This document shows, piece after piece, positions 7,287-15,737 of a stretch of DNA of 62,453 nt. The DNA comes from Oceanobacillus sp. J11TS1 (lineage in GTDB: Bacteria > Bacillota > Bacilli > Bacillales > Amphibacillaceae), in NCBI RefSeq assembly GCF_018333215.1, contig NZ_BORO01000021.1, forward strand, positions 1 to 62,453, in the 5' to 3' direction. The notes under the pieces were generated by a model. It was not told the origin of the DNA. It did not search any database and worked only from the letters and a program-made list of their open reading frames with translations. A program made the position numbers and the translations under genes. Within the stretch, counting starts at the first letter, position 1. Every line of letters begins with the position of its first letter.

Positions 7287-8630
7287 ATGAAACCTTATTC
7301 CTTTAGCAATATTATTAAGTTTATTATCCCGTCTTTATTAGGTTTATTCCTATTCTTATACCCCCTGCCGACAGAAGAGGGTTTTACAATACCTATTGCT
7401 TTCCTAGCAGGACATCTGGAAGGGTTTTTAGACAATTATTTATCGCTTATTATGATGATTGTTATTTTACTGACTGCCATTTTCACTATCATTGCAAAAG
7501 CAGGCGGTGAATCATCTTTTAGCAGATTCCCTTTTCTACATCAGCTATTTTATACAACTTGGTTCTGGACGATTACACGTATTTTAGCTGCCGTTTTTGC
7601 CGTTATGGTTTACTTTCAAATTGGACCGGAATTTGTTTATAGCGAAGATACAGGCGGAATGTTGCTAGACAGTCTGTTACATACGTTGTTTGTCACATTC
7701 CTTTTTGCAGGGCTCTTTTTACCTTTCTTAACAAACTTTGGCCTTCTGGAGTTTTTTGGAGGTATGATGCGCAATATCATGCGGCCTTTATTCCGATTAC
7801 CCGGCAGGGCCTCTGTCGATAGCTTAGCTTCTTGGGTCGGGGATGCTACGATCGGGGTACTGTTGACCAATAAACAATATGAAGACGGTTATTATACAAA
7901 ACGAGAAGCAGCCATTATCAGTACGACTTTCTCTGTTGTGTCGATTACTTTCACCTTAGTTATTTTACAGCAGGTCAATTTGGAGCATATGTTTTTACCC
8001 TTCTATATGACCATTATTATTGCTGGAGGCGTTGCTGCGTTAATTATGCCGCGTATTCCGCCGCTTTCTAAAATGGCAAATACCTATATCAATGGGGAAG
8101 AAAGAAATGATGATGAAAAAATCCCTGATTCTGATAATGTATTTACGTTTGGATTCAAAAATGCTGTAAAACGAGCTGAAAAAGAAACAAAGTTCCGTAC
8201 CTTCTTTGTAGACGGAGGAAAAAATATTCTTGATATGTGGTTCGGTGTAACTCCTGTCGTAATGGCATTTGGAACGCTCGCAGTCGTTATTGCAGAATAT
8301 ACACCTTTATTCCAATGGCTCGGAACGCCGTTTGTTCCGATTTTAGAACTGATGCAGATTCCATTTGCTAAAGAAGCATCGGAAACAATACTTATTGGTT
8401 TTGCAGATATGTTCCTGCCGGCAATTTTAATTACTGGTGTAGAAGCAGAAATGACACGATTTATTATTGCAGCATTGTCTGTTACGCAGCTTATTTTCAT
8501 GTCTGAGGTAGGCGGACTTATTTTAGGAACTAAGATCCCAGTGTCCTTCCGTAACTTGGCTTTTATCTTTTTAATACGTACAGTGATTACACTGCCGATT
8601 ATAACGATTATTGCCCATATATTATTTTAA
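7287..8630 (+). CDS. YjiH family membrane protein with nucleoside-recognition (Gate) domains
   Basis: 447-residue polytopic membrane protein. Residues about 140-240 (LPFLTNFGLLEFFGGMMRNI, SLASWVGDATIGVLLTNKQY) and 320-445 (GLILGTKIPVSFRNLAFIFL) match the nucleoside recognition/Gate architecture of the YjiH family. The substrate is unknown. The start at 7287 has AGGAGG 7 bases upstream; the frame is open to 7254 without a site. It is a single gene followed by a strong bidirectional terminator. Confidence 0.85.
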   Translation: MKPYSFSNIIKFIIPSLLGLFLFLYPLPTEEGFTIPIAFLAGHLEGFLDNYLSLIMMIVILLTAIFTIIAKAGGESSFSRFPFLHQLFYTTWFWTITRILAAVFAVMVYFQIGPEFVYSEDTGGMLLDSLLHTLFVTFLFAGLFLPFLTNFGLLEFFGGMMRNIMRPLFRLPGRASVDSLASWVGDATIGVLLTNKQYEDGYYTKREAAIISTTFSVVSITFTLVILQQVNLEHMFLPFYMTIIIAGGVAALIMPRIPPLSKMANTYINGEERNDDEKIPDSDNVFTFGFKNAVKRAEKETKFRTFFVDGGKNILDMWFGVTPVVMAFGTLAVVIAEYTPLFQWLGTPFVPILELMQIPFAKEASETILIGFADMFLPAILITGVEAEMTRFIIAALSVTQLIFMSEVGGLILGTKIPVSFRNLAFIFLIRTVITLPIITIIAHILF

Positions 8631-8646
8631 GATAACATGGTGACGA

Positions 8647-8690
8647 ATAAAAAATGCGGAGCTCTTATTGGAGAGCTCCGCATTTTTATT
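8647..8690. terminator. Bidirectional terminator
   Basis: AAAATGCGGAGCTCT (8651-8665) pairs with AGAGCTCCGCATTTTT (8672-8687). It lies between the convergent YjiH and acyltransferase genes and has T runs on both strands. Confidence 0.88.
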
Positions 8691-8699
8691 CGTTATTTT

Positions 8700-9710
8700 T
8701 TAGGAAGATGTTCCTTTGCGTCGATGGTTAAATAAAGAACGGACCTTCGCAAGGCGTCCCTCAATTAATGGCTGGGAGATGGTTAAAACAGGTTTACTGG
8801 ACAGCACAAGCACAATCAGTGCCGATAAACCGGCAATCCCAATCACATCAAACCAGTGATTTACCGCTAATAAATCAAATTGACGCAGAAACTGAACGAT
8901 AAATCCATGTAATAAATAAACGTATAATGTTCTTGTTCCGAGTCTTGTTATCCAGCCAAGGTTTCTTTTAGGAATCCAAGCCAATATACTCATTGTCATT
9001 ATCGCCGCAATTGCATAAACAAATAATCGGACTGCACCGCCGAAACTATCTGCACCTAAATCACTATAAGACTGTGATGCAAGCAGCCAACCAGAATCCA
9101 TTTCCGGGAATTTGTAAATGAGAATAAAGAGAACTGCCATCACAGCAACGGAAGCCACTTTTACTTTGTGTTTTTTTACCACCATCATTTGATCTACGGT
9201 TAACCAATAACCGACTAAAAAGAACGGGAAAAACACAAATGTTCTCGATAAACTAAATGAATGTCCAATTTCTCCAAAGTAGCCCACCAAGATTCCTATA
9301 ACAATAGATAAGGAAATACTCCAGGCAGCTGGAATCTTTTTGAATAGCACAAGTAAAATGTGCCAACTAAACAAGCTAAATAGGAACCACAACGACCATT
9401 GCGGATAGAAAACACCAGTTTGCCAATCCGCTTTTCCTATAAAGAAGTAGTAGATGGTGTATAACGTTTGAAAGATAAAATATGGGATAATTAACTTCTT
9501 CATTAAATTCCATATATATTTTTTGTTACCAGAACCCTTTGCAAAGAAACCAGCTAATAAAATAAATGCCGGCATATGAAAGGTATAAATCCACATATAA
9601 ATTGCTTCGATTGATTTCGAATCACTTACAAATGGTTGAATCATATGTCCAAAGACAACGAGGAAGATTAAAAAAACCTTCGCATTATCAAAAAATGCAT
9701 TTCGTTCCAT
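8700..9710 (-). CDS. Acyltransferase 3 family membrane protein
   Basis: 336-residue integral membrane protein. The N-terminus (NAKVFLIFLVVFGHMIQPF, about residues 9-27) and FHMPAFILLAGFFAKG (about 44-59) are typical of the acyltransferase 3 family, which O-acylates exported glycans or other envelope substrates. About ten membrane spans are visible and there is no extracellular SGNH domain, unlike OatA. The ATG follows GAGGGATGAGAT. The substrate is unknown. B. subtilis YkrP is a similar protein. Confidence 0.85.
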   Translation of the reverse strand: MERNAFFDNAKVFLIFLVVFGHMIQPFVSDSKSIEAIYMWIYTFHMPAFILLAGFFAKGSGNKKYIWNLMKKLIIPYFIFQTLYTIYYFFIGKADWQTGVFYPQWSLWFLFSLFSWHILLVLFKKIPAAWSISLSIVIGILVGYFGEIGHSFSLSRTFVFFPFFLVGYWLTVDQMMVVKKHKVKVASVAVMAVLFILIYKFPEMDSGWLLASQSYSDLGADSFGGAVRLFVYAIAAIMTMSILAWIPKRNLGWITRLGTRTLYVYLLHGFIVQFLRQFDLLAVNHWFDVIGIAGLSALIVLVLSSKPVLTISQPLIEGRLAKVRSLFNHRRKGTSS

Positions 9711-10079
9711 ATCTCATCCCTCTTATTGTTTCTTTTTTAACAGCATGAGCGTCCGTAATTCCTACCTGTTGCAGCTATTTATTCCTCGGCGGCAACGGTC
9801 GCTTCTTCTCTTCATTAACTCCACTAAGATTTTACGCTGTATACTATACTCTACATATATTTATTGAAAAAGTCTCCTAAAAAACAGAAATTTTATCGTT
9901 TTGTAACTGATTTGTTAGTAGAGCGAAAAAATGTAACATAATTTAATTGGATAGATATAATCTTAGAAAAAGTTGGTTTACCTGCAATGTCTGTATACAT
10001 ATTGCATTTTCACGATTGGGAAAGCCATAGAAATTAATTTAAGTTCAAGCTCTCCTTGTTCATATGACGATTGTCCCCT
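9711..10079. other. Intergenic region, nothing recognised
   Basis: AT-rich, with no ORF carrying a ribosome binding site and no strong hairpin. It presumably holds the acyltransferase promoter. Confidence 0.5.
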
Positions 10080-10529
10080 TTATTCTTCTATTTGAATCGT
10101 TGGTTCTAGCTCTAGTTGAACATTTCCTTGAATCGCTTTGGAAATCATACAGGTCTTTTCCGCTTTTTCAACAAGTTTTTGAGTTAAACGAATTTGTTGA
10201 TCTGTTGCATCCTTTTTGAGCGTTACGTTTGGTCGATGGATGATTTTTTCATATGTAAAGATGCCATTTGTTACGTCAACAATACCTTCTGAAGTCATGC
10301 CCATCTCCGCAATGGGAAGGTCAGCGCGCTCAAACATGGCTCCTAATGAAATAATATAACAGGTTGCAGCCGCTCCAAGCAGCATTTCGTCCGGATTTGT
10401 ACCCACTCCTGGCCCATCCATTTCCGGCGGGATAGATATTTTTGTCTGTAAATTTCCTGCATGAATATAGCCTTCACTATTTCGTCCACCTGGCCATTCT
10501 GCTTTTAAATGAAAGTGGTGCTGTGGCAT
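10080..10529 (-). CDS. OsmC/Ohr family peroxiredoxin
   Basis: 149-residue cytoplasmic protein expected to reduce organic hydroperoxides through two cysteines. Both are present: Cys57 in GAAATCYIISL and Cys127 in AEKTCMISKAI. The N-terminal MPQHHFHLKAEWPGGRNSEG and the VGTNPDEMLLGAAAT block fit the SACOL1771/YklA-like subgroup. The start at 10529 has AGGGG 9 bases upstream; the frame extends to 10562 without a better site. No OhrR-type regulator gene is adjacent. Confidence 0.9.
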   Translation of the reverse strand: MPQHHFHLKAEWPGGRNSEGYIHAGNLQTKISIPPEMDGPGVGTNPDEMLLGAAATCYIISLGAMFERADLPIAEMGMTSEGIVDVTNGIFTYEKIIHRPNVTLKKDATDQQIRLTQKLVEKAEKTCMISKAIQGNVQLELEPTIQIEE

Positions 10530-10690
10530 TACGATCATCCCCTTCGTTAGATTTTCTCCCACTATTATGGCTTATTGTAAAAGATTTTACAAAAATAACA
10601 TGTTAAAGTGCGTGTTCAAATTATCCGATAAACAGGCCCATAAAGCCAAGACGAGGGGGGGTTTTTGAATAACATCTTCTTTACCTGAGA

Positions 10691-10729
10691 TAAAACCGCC
10701 CTAACTGGTCTATGTCAGGACGGTTTTAT
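10691..10729 (-). terminator. Terminator of the TerC gene
   Basis: On the minus strand AAAACCGTCCTGAC pairs with GTTAGGGCGGTTTT around a 7-nt loop. It begins 8 bp after the TerC stop. Confidence 0.8.
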
Positions 10730-10736
10730 CAATCAT

Positions 10737-11549
10737 TTAAGATTGTTCTTTATTTCGTTTTAGTTTTGGACTAGATGCGAACCACCCTACAAGTGCAATT
10801 GCTACAAGAACGATATAGAAGGAAGCCTTCCAAATGGTTGAATGCGGGAAGTGTTCTGGAAGTAATCCAATATCCGGGTTTGCTAACACAATAACAGCCA
10901 GTTTCACCCCGACCCAGCCAACAATTAGAAAAGCAGCTACTTCCAATGTTGGACGCTTATGCAAGAGATCAACAAAAATATTAGCAGCAAATCGCATAAT
11001 GATTAAACCAATCATACCGCCCGCAAATACAACTAAAAATTGCCCTGTATCCAGGCTTCCAATATGGCCTAGACCTGTTGGAGGCAATGCTACCGCCAAA
11101 GCCACAGCTGCTAAAATGGAATCTACAGCAAAAGCTAAATCCGCAAACTCTACCTTAACAACTGTTAACCAGAATTGCTTGTTTGATACGGGTTCAGGTT
11201 CTTGATTAGTTCCAGCGCCTTCTTCCATTTTCTCCGTTGCTTCCTGTTTATCCGGTTCTTTCTTCTTAAATCGATCATAAAGATTTTTACCTGAGATAAT
11301 TAATAGATATAAAGCTCCTAACGCCTGTACCAGCCAGAAATCGACCAGCATGGAAATGACGAATAAGGATGCAAAGCGCATAACAAACGCTCCTGCCAGT
11401 CCATAAAATAATGCTTTCTTTCTTTGTTTTTCCGGCAGGTCTCTAACCATAATAGCCAACACAAGTGCATTATCTGCTGCTAACAAGCCTTCTAATGCAA
11501 CTAATACCAGCAAGACCCATAAATACTCAAGTAGTAACTCTGTTCCCAT
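10737..11549 (-). CDS. TerC family membrane protein, probable manganese exporter
   Basis: 270-residue protein of the TerC family (YkoY/YceF type). It has seven to eight membrane spans, an acidic transmembrane motif LVALEGLLAADNALVLAIMV near the N-terminus and the matching VEFADLAFAVDSILAAVALA in the second half. These paired Glu/Asp helices are the family signature. Between them is a charged cytoplasmic loop (about residues 95-125, KKKEPDKQEATEKMEE). B. subtilis relatives move Mn2+ out of the cell. The gene lies behind a yybP-ykoY manganese riboswitch, which strongly supports that role here. The start at 11549 has AGGAG 7 bases upstream. Confidence 0.93.
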   Translation of the reverse strand: MGTELLLEYLWVLLVLVALEGLLAADNALVLAIMVRDLPEKQRKKALFYGLAGAFVMRFASLFVISMLVDFWLVQALGALYLLIISGKNLYDRFKKKEPDKQEATEKMEEGAGTNQEPEPVSNKQFWLTVVKVEFADLAFAVDSILAAVALAVALPPTGLGHIGSLDTGQFLVVFAGGMIGLIIMRFAANIFVDLLHKRPTLEVAAFLIVGWVGVKLAVIVLANPDIGLLPEHFPHSTIWKASFYIVLVAIALVGWFASSPKLKRNKEQS

Positions 11550-11589
11550 GTTCATTCTCCTTTTCTACATGTATTTTTGCAGAAAAGGT

Positions 11590-11717
11590 CATAAAAAGAG
11601 ACCTTTACCTGCAATCGGTAAAGGTCTCGCTAACAACTTTTCTGGTTGCCACGTAAAACCGGAGATAATATTTATCTCGTAATGACGATTTTACATGTAC
11701 AGCTACTCCCCTTTAGG
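11590..11717 (-). promoter_or_regulatory. yybP-ykoY (manganese) riboswitch
   Basis: On the minus strand the leader begins AAAGGGGAGTAGCT (rc of 11704-11717) and contains CGTCATTACGAG and the GGCAACC segment. It ends in GAGACCTTTACC with its complement GGTAAAGGTCTC and TTTTT (11594-11629). These are the hallmarks of the Mn2+-sensing yybP-ykoY class. The last hairpin doubles as an intrinsic terminator, so Mn2+ binding is expected to allow readthrough into the TerC gene 40 bp downstream. Confidence 0.93.
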
Positions 11718-11793
11718 AAATAAATATTCACACACACACACTTTATGTAGTTTCTATGACTGCATCTTTTCACTTTGAATATCAGTATAATTC

Positions 11794-11822
11794 ATTTAAA
11801 CCTTTTTTATGACCTTTGTCAA
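11794..11822 (-). promoter_or_regulatory. Candidate sigma-A promoter for the manganese riboswitch transcript
   Basis: On the minus strand there is TTGACA (rc of 11817-11822), a 17-bp spacer and TTAAAT (rc of 11794-11799). The transcript would start about 70 bases before the aptamer. Confidence 0.5.
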
Positions 11823-11929
11823 TATGTTTTACACTATTTTAATCTCTATACGCTTCTTCCTCTAAATCTTTTGGTGATGTTTATGGCTTTCTAATTAAGG
11901 TTAATGTAAAATAAGGAATAAAGTGAAAC

Positions 11930-12058
11930 TTCCTTTAGTGGGGGTTTTCTTTCATCCCCCACTGAAGGTTAGTTGAACGAATCGGGCCGTTACTGGCTGT
12001 TAGATCTCCCACTTAGAAATATAATTTTTACTCATTTATTTCTTGTAGTGGGAGTCTT
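11930..12058. repeat. Two-hairpin palindromic element, possible IS200/IS605-type remnant
   Basis: The first hairpin is AACTTCCTTTAGTGGGGG pairing with CCCCCACTGAAGGTTAGTT (11929-11975). About 30 bp later CTCCCACT (12006-12013) pairs with AGTGGGAG (12047-12054). The two hairpins share the GTGGG/CCCAC core. Paired subterminal hairpins of this kind are common at ends of IS200/IS605 elements, but no transposase gene is near, so the origin is an inference. Confidence 0.45.
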
Positions 12059-12066
12059 ACAAAAGT

Positions 12067-12178
12067 CCTTCGATGGGACGAGTAATCGCAGTGGTTTTCG
12101 GTGGGACGAGTAGTCCCAAATGTTTTCGATGGGACGAGTAGTCCCAAATGTTTTCGATGGGACGAGTAATCGCAGTCC
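12067..12178. repeat. Tandem 28-bp repeat, four copies, each with a small dyad
   Basis: GGGACGAGTA starts at 12075, 12103, 12131 and 12159, exactly 28 bp apart. The unit reads TTTTCGATGGGACGAGTAGT followed by CCCAAATG. Copies 2 and 3 contain GGGAC-GAGTA-GTCCC. Copies 1 and 4 have AATCGCAG in place of AGTCCCAA, and copy 4 regains GTCCC further on. It lies between the palindromic element and the AI-2E family gene. No spacers are present, so it is not a CRISPR. Confidence 0.85.
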
Positions 12179-12232
12179 CAGCCAGTTACACTGCGATAAA
12201 TCATTCCAATTAAAAGAAAGTAGTGTGATTGA

Positions 12233-13327
12233 ATGACGAAGAAACGCTGGTTTCAATTTTTTATTTTTTTCATTTGTTTATTTACATTAATTTTTCTCAT
12301 TTCTTTAACACATTTCATCTTCACGCCTGTCCTTCAATTAATTGGGGCAGTTGCGCTTCCGATTATTGGTGCAGGTATTCTTTATTATTTAACAAGACCG
12401 CTTATGAATTTTCTGGTAAAACATAAAGTTCCTCGTATCCTTTCCATTATTATCGTCTTTCTTGTTTTAATTGGTGCTGTCGCCTTATTTGTACTATTTA
12501 TCTGGCCGATTGCCCGCGATCAATTTGAACGTTTGATGGAAGCTATTCCTGGAATGATCAAAATGGTAGAGGGCTGGATTGCATATTGGCAAGACAATAT
12601 CGCCTTAGTTCCTGACCAGGTGATTAATGCAATCAATAATTTTGCTAACGACATTCCTGGACATATTGAAAATGTATTGAATAATATTTTTGGATTCTTA
12701 GGAACCTTTATCGGTCAGCTCGTAAGCATTATTGCCGGGATCATCTTGATTCCATTCTTCCTTTTCTTTATGTTAAAAGACGGGGAAAAGCTTGTTCCTT
12801 TTATACTGCAATTTTTCAGCAAGAAGAAAGCTGATAATCTTCATGACCTATTAAGTAAAATTGATAGGGTGCTGTCCGCTTTTATTCAAGGACAATTATT
12901 AGTCAGTTTCGCTGTCGGTATCTTATTATTAATTGGTTATTTAATTATCGGTTTAGAGTATGCCGTTGTACTGGCTTTATTCGGGATGCTGATGAATGTG
13001 ATACCATTCTTAGGACCTTATATTGCTGTTATTCCAGCCTTACTGGTCGGGGGATTCCAAGATCCGATGAACTTAATCTGGGTATCTATTATTATGTTCG
13101 TCGCGCAGCAGGTTGAAAGTACCTTTATTTCTCCAAACGTTATGGGACAGGCACTTAATTTGCATCCATTAACGGTAATTACCGCTATTCTAGCAGCTGG
13201 AAGCATTGCCGGATTCTTTGGTATTTTATTTGCTATCCCCATCTATGCAGTAATTCGAACCATCGTTATCCATTTTTATCAAACCTTTGTGAATTCCAGA
13301 AAAGACAAGGATGACGCATTAATTTAG
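12233..13327 (+). CDS. AI-2E family transporter (YueF-like)
   Basis: 364-residue membrane protein of the PF01594 family. It has paired N-terminal helices (residues 10-75), a soluble amphipathic segment (about 95-150) and a C-terminal block of five spans with GLEYAVVLALFGMLMNVIPF and HPLTVITAILAAGSIAGFFG, both typical. Some relatives export autoinducer-2, others are ion antiporters; the substrate here is unknown. The ribosome binding site is weak (AAAGAAAGTAGTG), so expression may be low. It precedes the SE1832-like gene by 11 bp. Confidence 0.88.
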   Translation: MTKKRWFQFFIFFICLFTLIFLISLTHFIFTPVLQLIGAVALPIIGAGILYYLTRPLMNFLVKHKVPRILSIIIVFLVLIGAVALFVLFIWPIARDQFERLMEAIPGMIKMVEGWIAYWQDNIALVPDQVINAINNFANDIPGHIENVLNNIFGFLGTFIGQLVSIIAGIILIPFFLFFMLKDGEKLVPFILQFFSKKKADNLHDLLSKIDRVLSAFIQGQLLVSFAVGILLLIGYLIIGLEYAVVLALFGMLMNVIPFLGPYIAVIPALLVGGFQDPMNLIWVSIIMFVAQQVESTFISPNVMGQALNLHPLTVITAILAAGSIAGFFGILFAIPIYAVIRTIVIHFYQTFVNSRKDKDDALI

Positions 13328-13338
13328 GAGGGATTTTC

Positions 13339-13521
13339 TTGACAACAAAAGCAAAACTGGAACAACAATTAGATGAGTTGAAATCGGATTATGCTCGTAT
13401 TCAAGGTGATTTGGACAAGCTCGAGTTTGTCAAAGGGCGTGTCTCCTCCGCTGAACAGCAATTAGTCCGTTTAGAAGGAGAAATTGCTGAAGTAAGAAAA
13501 AAACTAGAACAATATCAATAG
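13339..13521 (+). CDS. SE1832 family small coiled-coil protein
   Basis: 60 residues, almost entirely heptad-repeat coiled coil (KLEQQLDELKSDYARIQGDL and RLEGEIAEVRKKLEQYQ). It matches the layout of the small SE1832 family of staphylococci and Bacillaceae, function unknown. Translation starts at TTG, with AGGAGG 7 bases upstream. It forms an operon with the AI-2E family gene and ends before a shared bidirectional terminator. Confidence 0.8.
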   Translation: MTTKAKLEQQLDELKSDYARIQGDLDKLEFVKGRVSSAEQQLVRLEGEIAEVRKKLEQYQ

Positions 13522-13579
13522 AGAAGACTTGAGCAAAGCCTTGAAAGGCGCAGAATTTTTCAATGCTTTCTTTGCCTAT

Positions 13580-13622
13580 AAGAAAAGCTGGCTCCCTTTT
13601 ACGGAGAGCCAGCTTTTCTTTT
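13580..13622. terminator. Bidirectional terminator
   Basis: AAGAAAAGCTGGCTC pairs with GAGCCAGCTTTTCTT. It lies between the convergent SE1832-like and antiporter genes with T runs on both sides. Confidence 0.9.
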
Positions 13623-13635
13623 AAGATAGTTTCCC

Positions 13636-15468
13636 TTAGTCTTGAGAGAATTCCCTTGTAGCTTCCTTCTCCTTGGTCAAGCTGACAATTTTATCCCCTA
13701 ATGCTGGTACTGTACGCATTTCCTCTGAGAAAAATTTCAGCTGCCCAGAAGGTTTGATTAAAAATAAATACACTGTCTCAGGATCTTTTGACTGTTTATA
13801 ATCTTCAAATGTAAATTTATCTGTCAGTGTTGTTTGGCGGATCGTAAAGCCATTTTCTACTTTATCGATCAAATCCTCCAGGGAGAATTTTTTATCAAAT
13901 AAAATGCGGCCGCCAACCTGTGATACAAGCCCTGTGGAATAGGAAGAGCCATCATCATTTAAAGTCGTGTATGGACTAACCTTAAACACATTTGTTCTTC
14001 CGTATTCTGGAAGGAATGTGGTACAAAGCAATGAATTATATGCTTTATCATGCGATAGCGATAATAAATATTCATATGGAATGGTATCCAGATGATGCTC
14101 CGTTTGTTCGGAAAGCATACTTCCATGATAAAATTCTATGCCTTCTTTTCTAGCCAGAGAAAGATTGGCCCAGGATGAATCAACGATCATAGCAGGATAA
14201 TTGGCCTCTTTTAATGACTTCGCTAATTGGATAGTAAATGGGTTACTCCCGACAATGAGTGCTCCTGGATTTCCTTTGTTGGATAAATCCAGCTTTTTAG
14301 AAAGCCAGCCGATAGAAAAACCATGCGCAATCACAGTAAAAATAACAAGCGCAAAGGTCAATGCTGTTAAAATAGAAGCATCTTCATAACCAGCATCTGT
14401 TAACACACCTGCAAAATAACCAGAAACCGTTAATGCAACTATTCCCCGCGGTGCAATCCAGCCAATCAGCACTTTTTCGTTTAAACTGAGTCCTGTGCCA
14501 ATCGTCGATAAGAATATAGACAAGGGGCGGACGGCAAACATCATCAGCAACACATAACCAATAATATGAGGGTTGAAAATCTGCATAATGGTCGCAACAT
14601 CAAGGGATGCTGTTAACATGATAAAAATCGTGGAAGTCAACAGTACAGAAATATTTTCCTTGAAGTGCCTCATGTCTGATACAGAGCGAATCCCCATATT
14701 CGCTAGGGTGATTCCCATTGCAGTTACGGATAAAAGTCCTGTCTCATGCATAATTGCATCGGCAATCGCAAAGCAAAATAAGACGACAACGACCACGGTG
14801 GGAGATTTTAGAAATTCAGGCACATGCCCCATCTCAAACATCCAGCCAAGTCCGCGTCCCAATACCCAGCCTAAGAAGACGGCAAAAATGGAGCCCGCAA
14901 AGAAAAATATAATTTGGCTTGCTTCTGGATTGGATGCTGTCATAAAAGTAATAATTTCAAAAGCAAAAACAGCAAGCAAAGCACCTATGGGGTCAACAAT
15001 AATCCCTTCCCATTTCAATATCTTCGCAGGTCGCGCTTTTAACTTTGCCTGACGTAAAAGAGGCATAATTACGGTCGGACCTGTTACAACGAACAATCCG
15101 CCAATGACAAATGCCACCGCCCACGATAAACCAGCAATATAATGTGCTGTTAAAGAACCTAATATCCAAGCAATAAAGGCACCTATGGTTGAAATCCGAA
15201 AAATAGGTCTTCCGATTCCGCGTAATTCTTGAAAGCTTAAATTTAAGCTCCCTTCAAATAATATTATTGCTACAGCAACAGAGATAAGCGGACTGTACAG
15301 TTCACCAAAATCCTGTTCTGGGTTAATCAATCCAAAAATAGGACCAACGATAAGTCCAGTAGCTGCCATCACAACGATAGCCGGCATACGAAAGCGCCAT
15401 GCAACCCATTGGGAAGCGATACCTAGTATACCAATTAACATTACTTCAAATAACAAAGAAGGAACCAT
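13636..15468 (-). CDS. Cation:proton antiporter with TrkA-like cytosolic domain
   Basis: 610-residue protein. Residues about 1-400 form twelve or so membrane spans of the monovalent cation:proton antiporter family, with FVVTGPTVIMPLLRQA and KWEGIIVDPIGALLAVFAFE corresponding to the conserved acidic transport helices. Residues about 400-520 resemble a nucleotide-binding TrkA-N-like domain (PGALIVGSNPFTIQLAKSLK, YPAMIVDSSWANLSLARKEG). About 530-605 form a small C-terminal domain. Likely Na+ or K+ efflux for pH and salt homeostasis. AGGAGG lies 7 bases before the ATG. Single gene. Confidence 0.9.
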   Translation of the reverse strand: MVPSLLFEVMLIGILGIASQWVAWRFRMPAIVVMAATGLIVGPIFGLINPEQDFGELYSPLISVAVAIILFEGSLNLSFQELRGIGRPIFRISTIGAFIAWILGSLTAHYIAGLSWAVAFVIGGLFVVTGPTVIMPLLRQAKLKARPAKILKWEGIIVDPIGALLAVFAFEIITFMTASNPEASQIIFFFAGSIFAVFLGWVLGRGLGWMFEMGHVPEFLKSPTVVVVVLFCFAIADAIMHETGLLSVTAMGITLANMGIRSVSDMRHFKENISVLLTSTIFIMLTASLDVATIMQIFNPHIIGYVLLMMFAVRPLSIFLSTIGTGLSLNEKVLIGWIAPRGIVALTVSGYFAGVLTDAGYEDASILTALTFALVIFTVIAHGFSIGWLSKKLDLSNKGNPGALIVGSNPFTIQLAKSLKEANYPAMIVDSSWANLSLARKEGIEFYHGSMLSEQTEHHLDTIPYEYLLSLSHDKAYNSLLCTTFLPEYGRTNVFKVSPYTTLNDDGSSYSTGLVSQVGGRILFDKKFSLEDLIDKVENGFTIRQTTLTDKFTFEDYKQSKDPETVYLFLIKPSGQLKFFSEEMRTVPALGDKIVSLTKEKEATREFSQD

Positions 15469-15737
15469 TCATTCCCCTCCTTTTCAAAAAGATATAGACA
15501 CATTCTATAGAGTCAGCGAAAAAATGTAAATTCATATGATGTTGTGCATTTAAAAATTTACAATTTCCCGGTTCAAACTCGCTTTTCAACAGTACTTGCA
15601 GCTACCACTTACAATTTTTTCTTACTTTACTTTCCAAATAAAACGTTCTAGGATAGACATAGAATAATAATCTGTGAAAAAATCGCACAAATCTCCTATA
15701 TTCACGTTAAACCAACCTCTTAAAGGAGGACCTATCT

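Noticed and set aside
12067-12178. CRISPR-like repetition
   Set aside because: The 28-bp units are directly adjacent with no unique spacers, and no cas genes are present.
14573-15052. Long open frame opposite the antiporter gene
   Set aside because: It lies fully inside a clear membrane protein gene on the other strand; the frame follows from its codon use. The same holds for open frames at 8084-8500, 10834-11205, 53606-54037 and 39820-40161.
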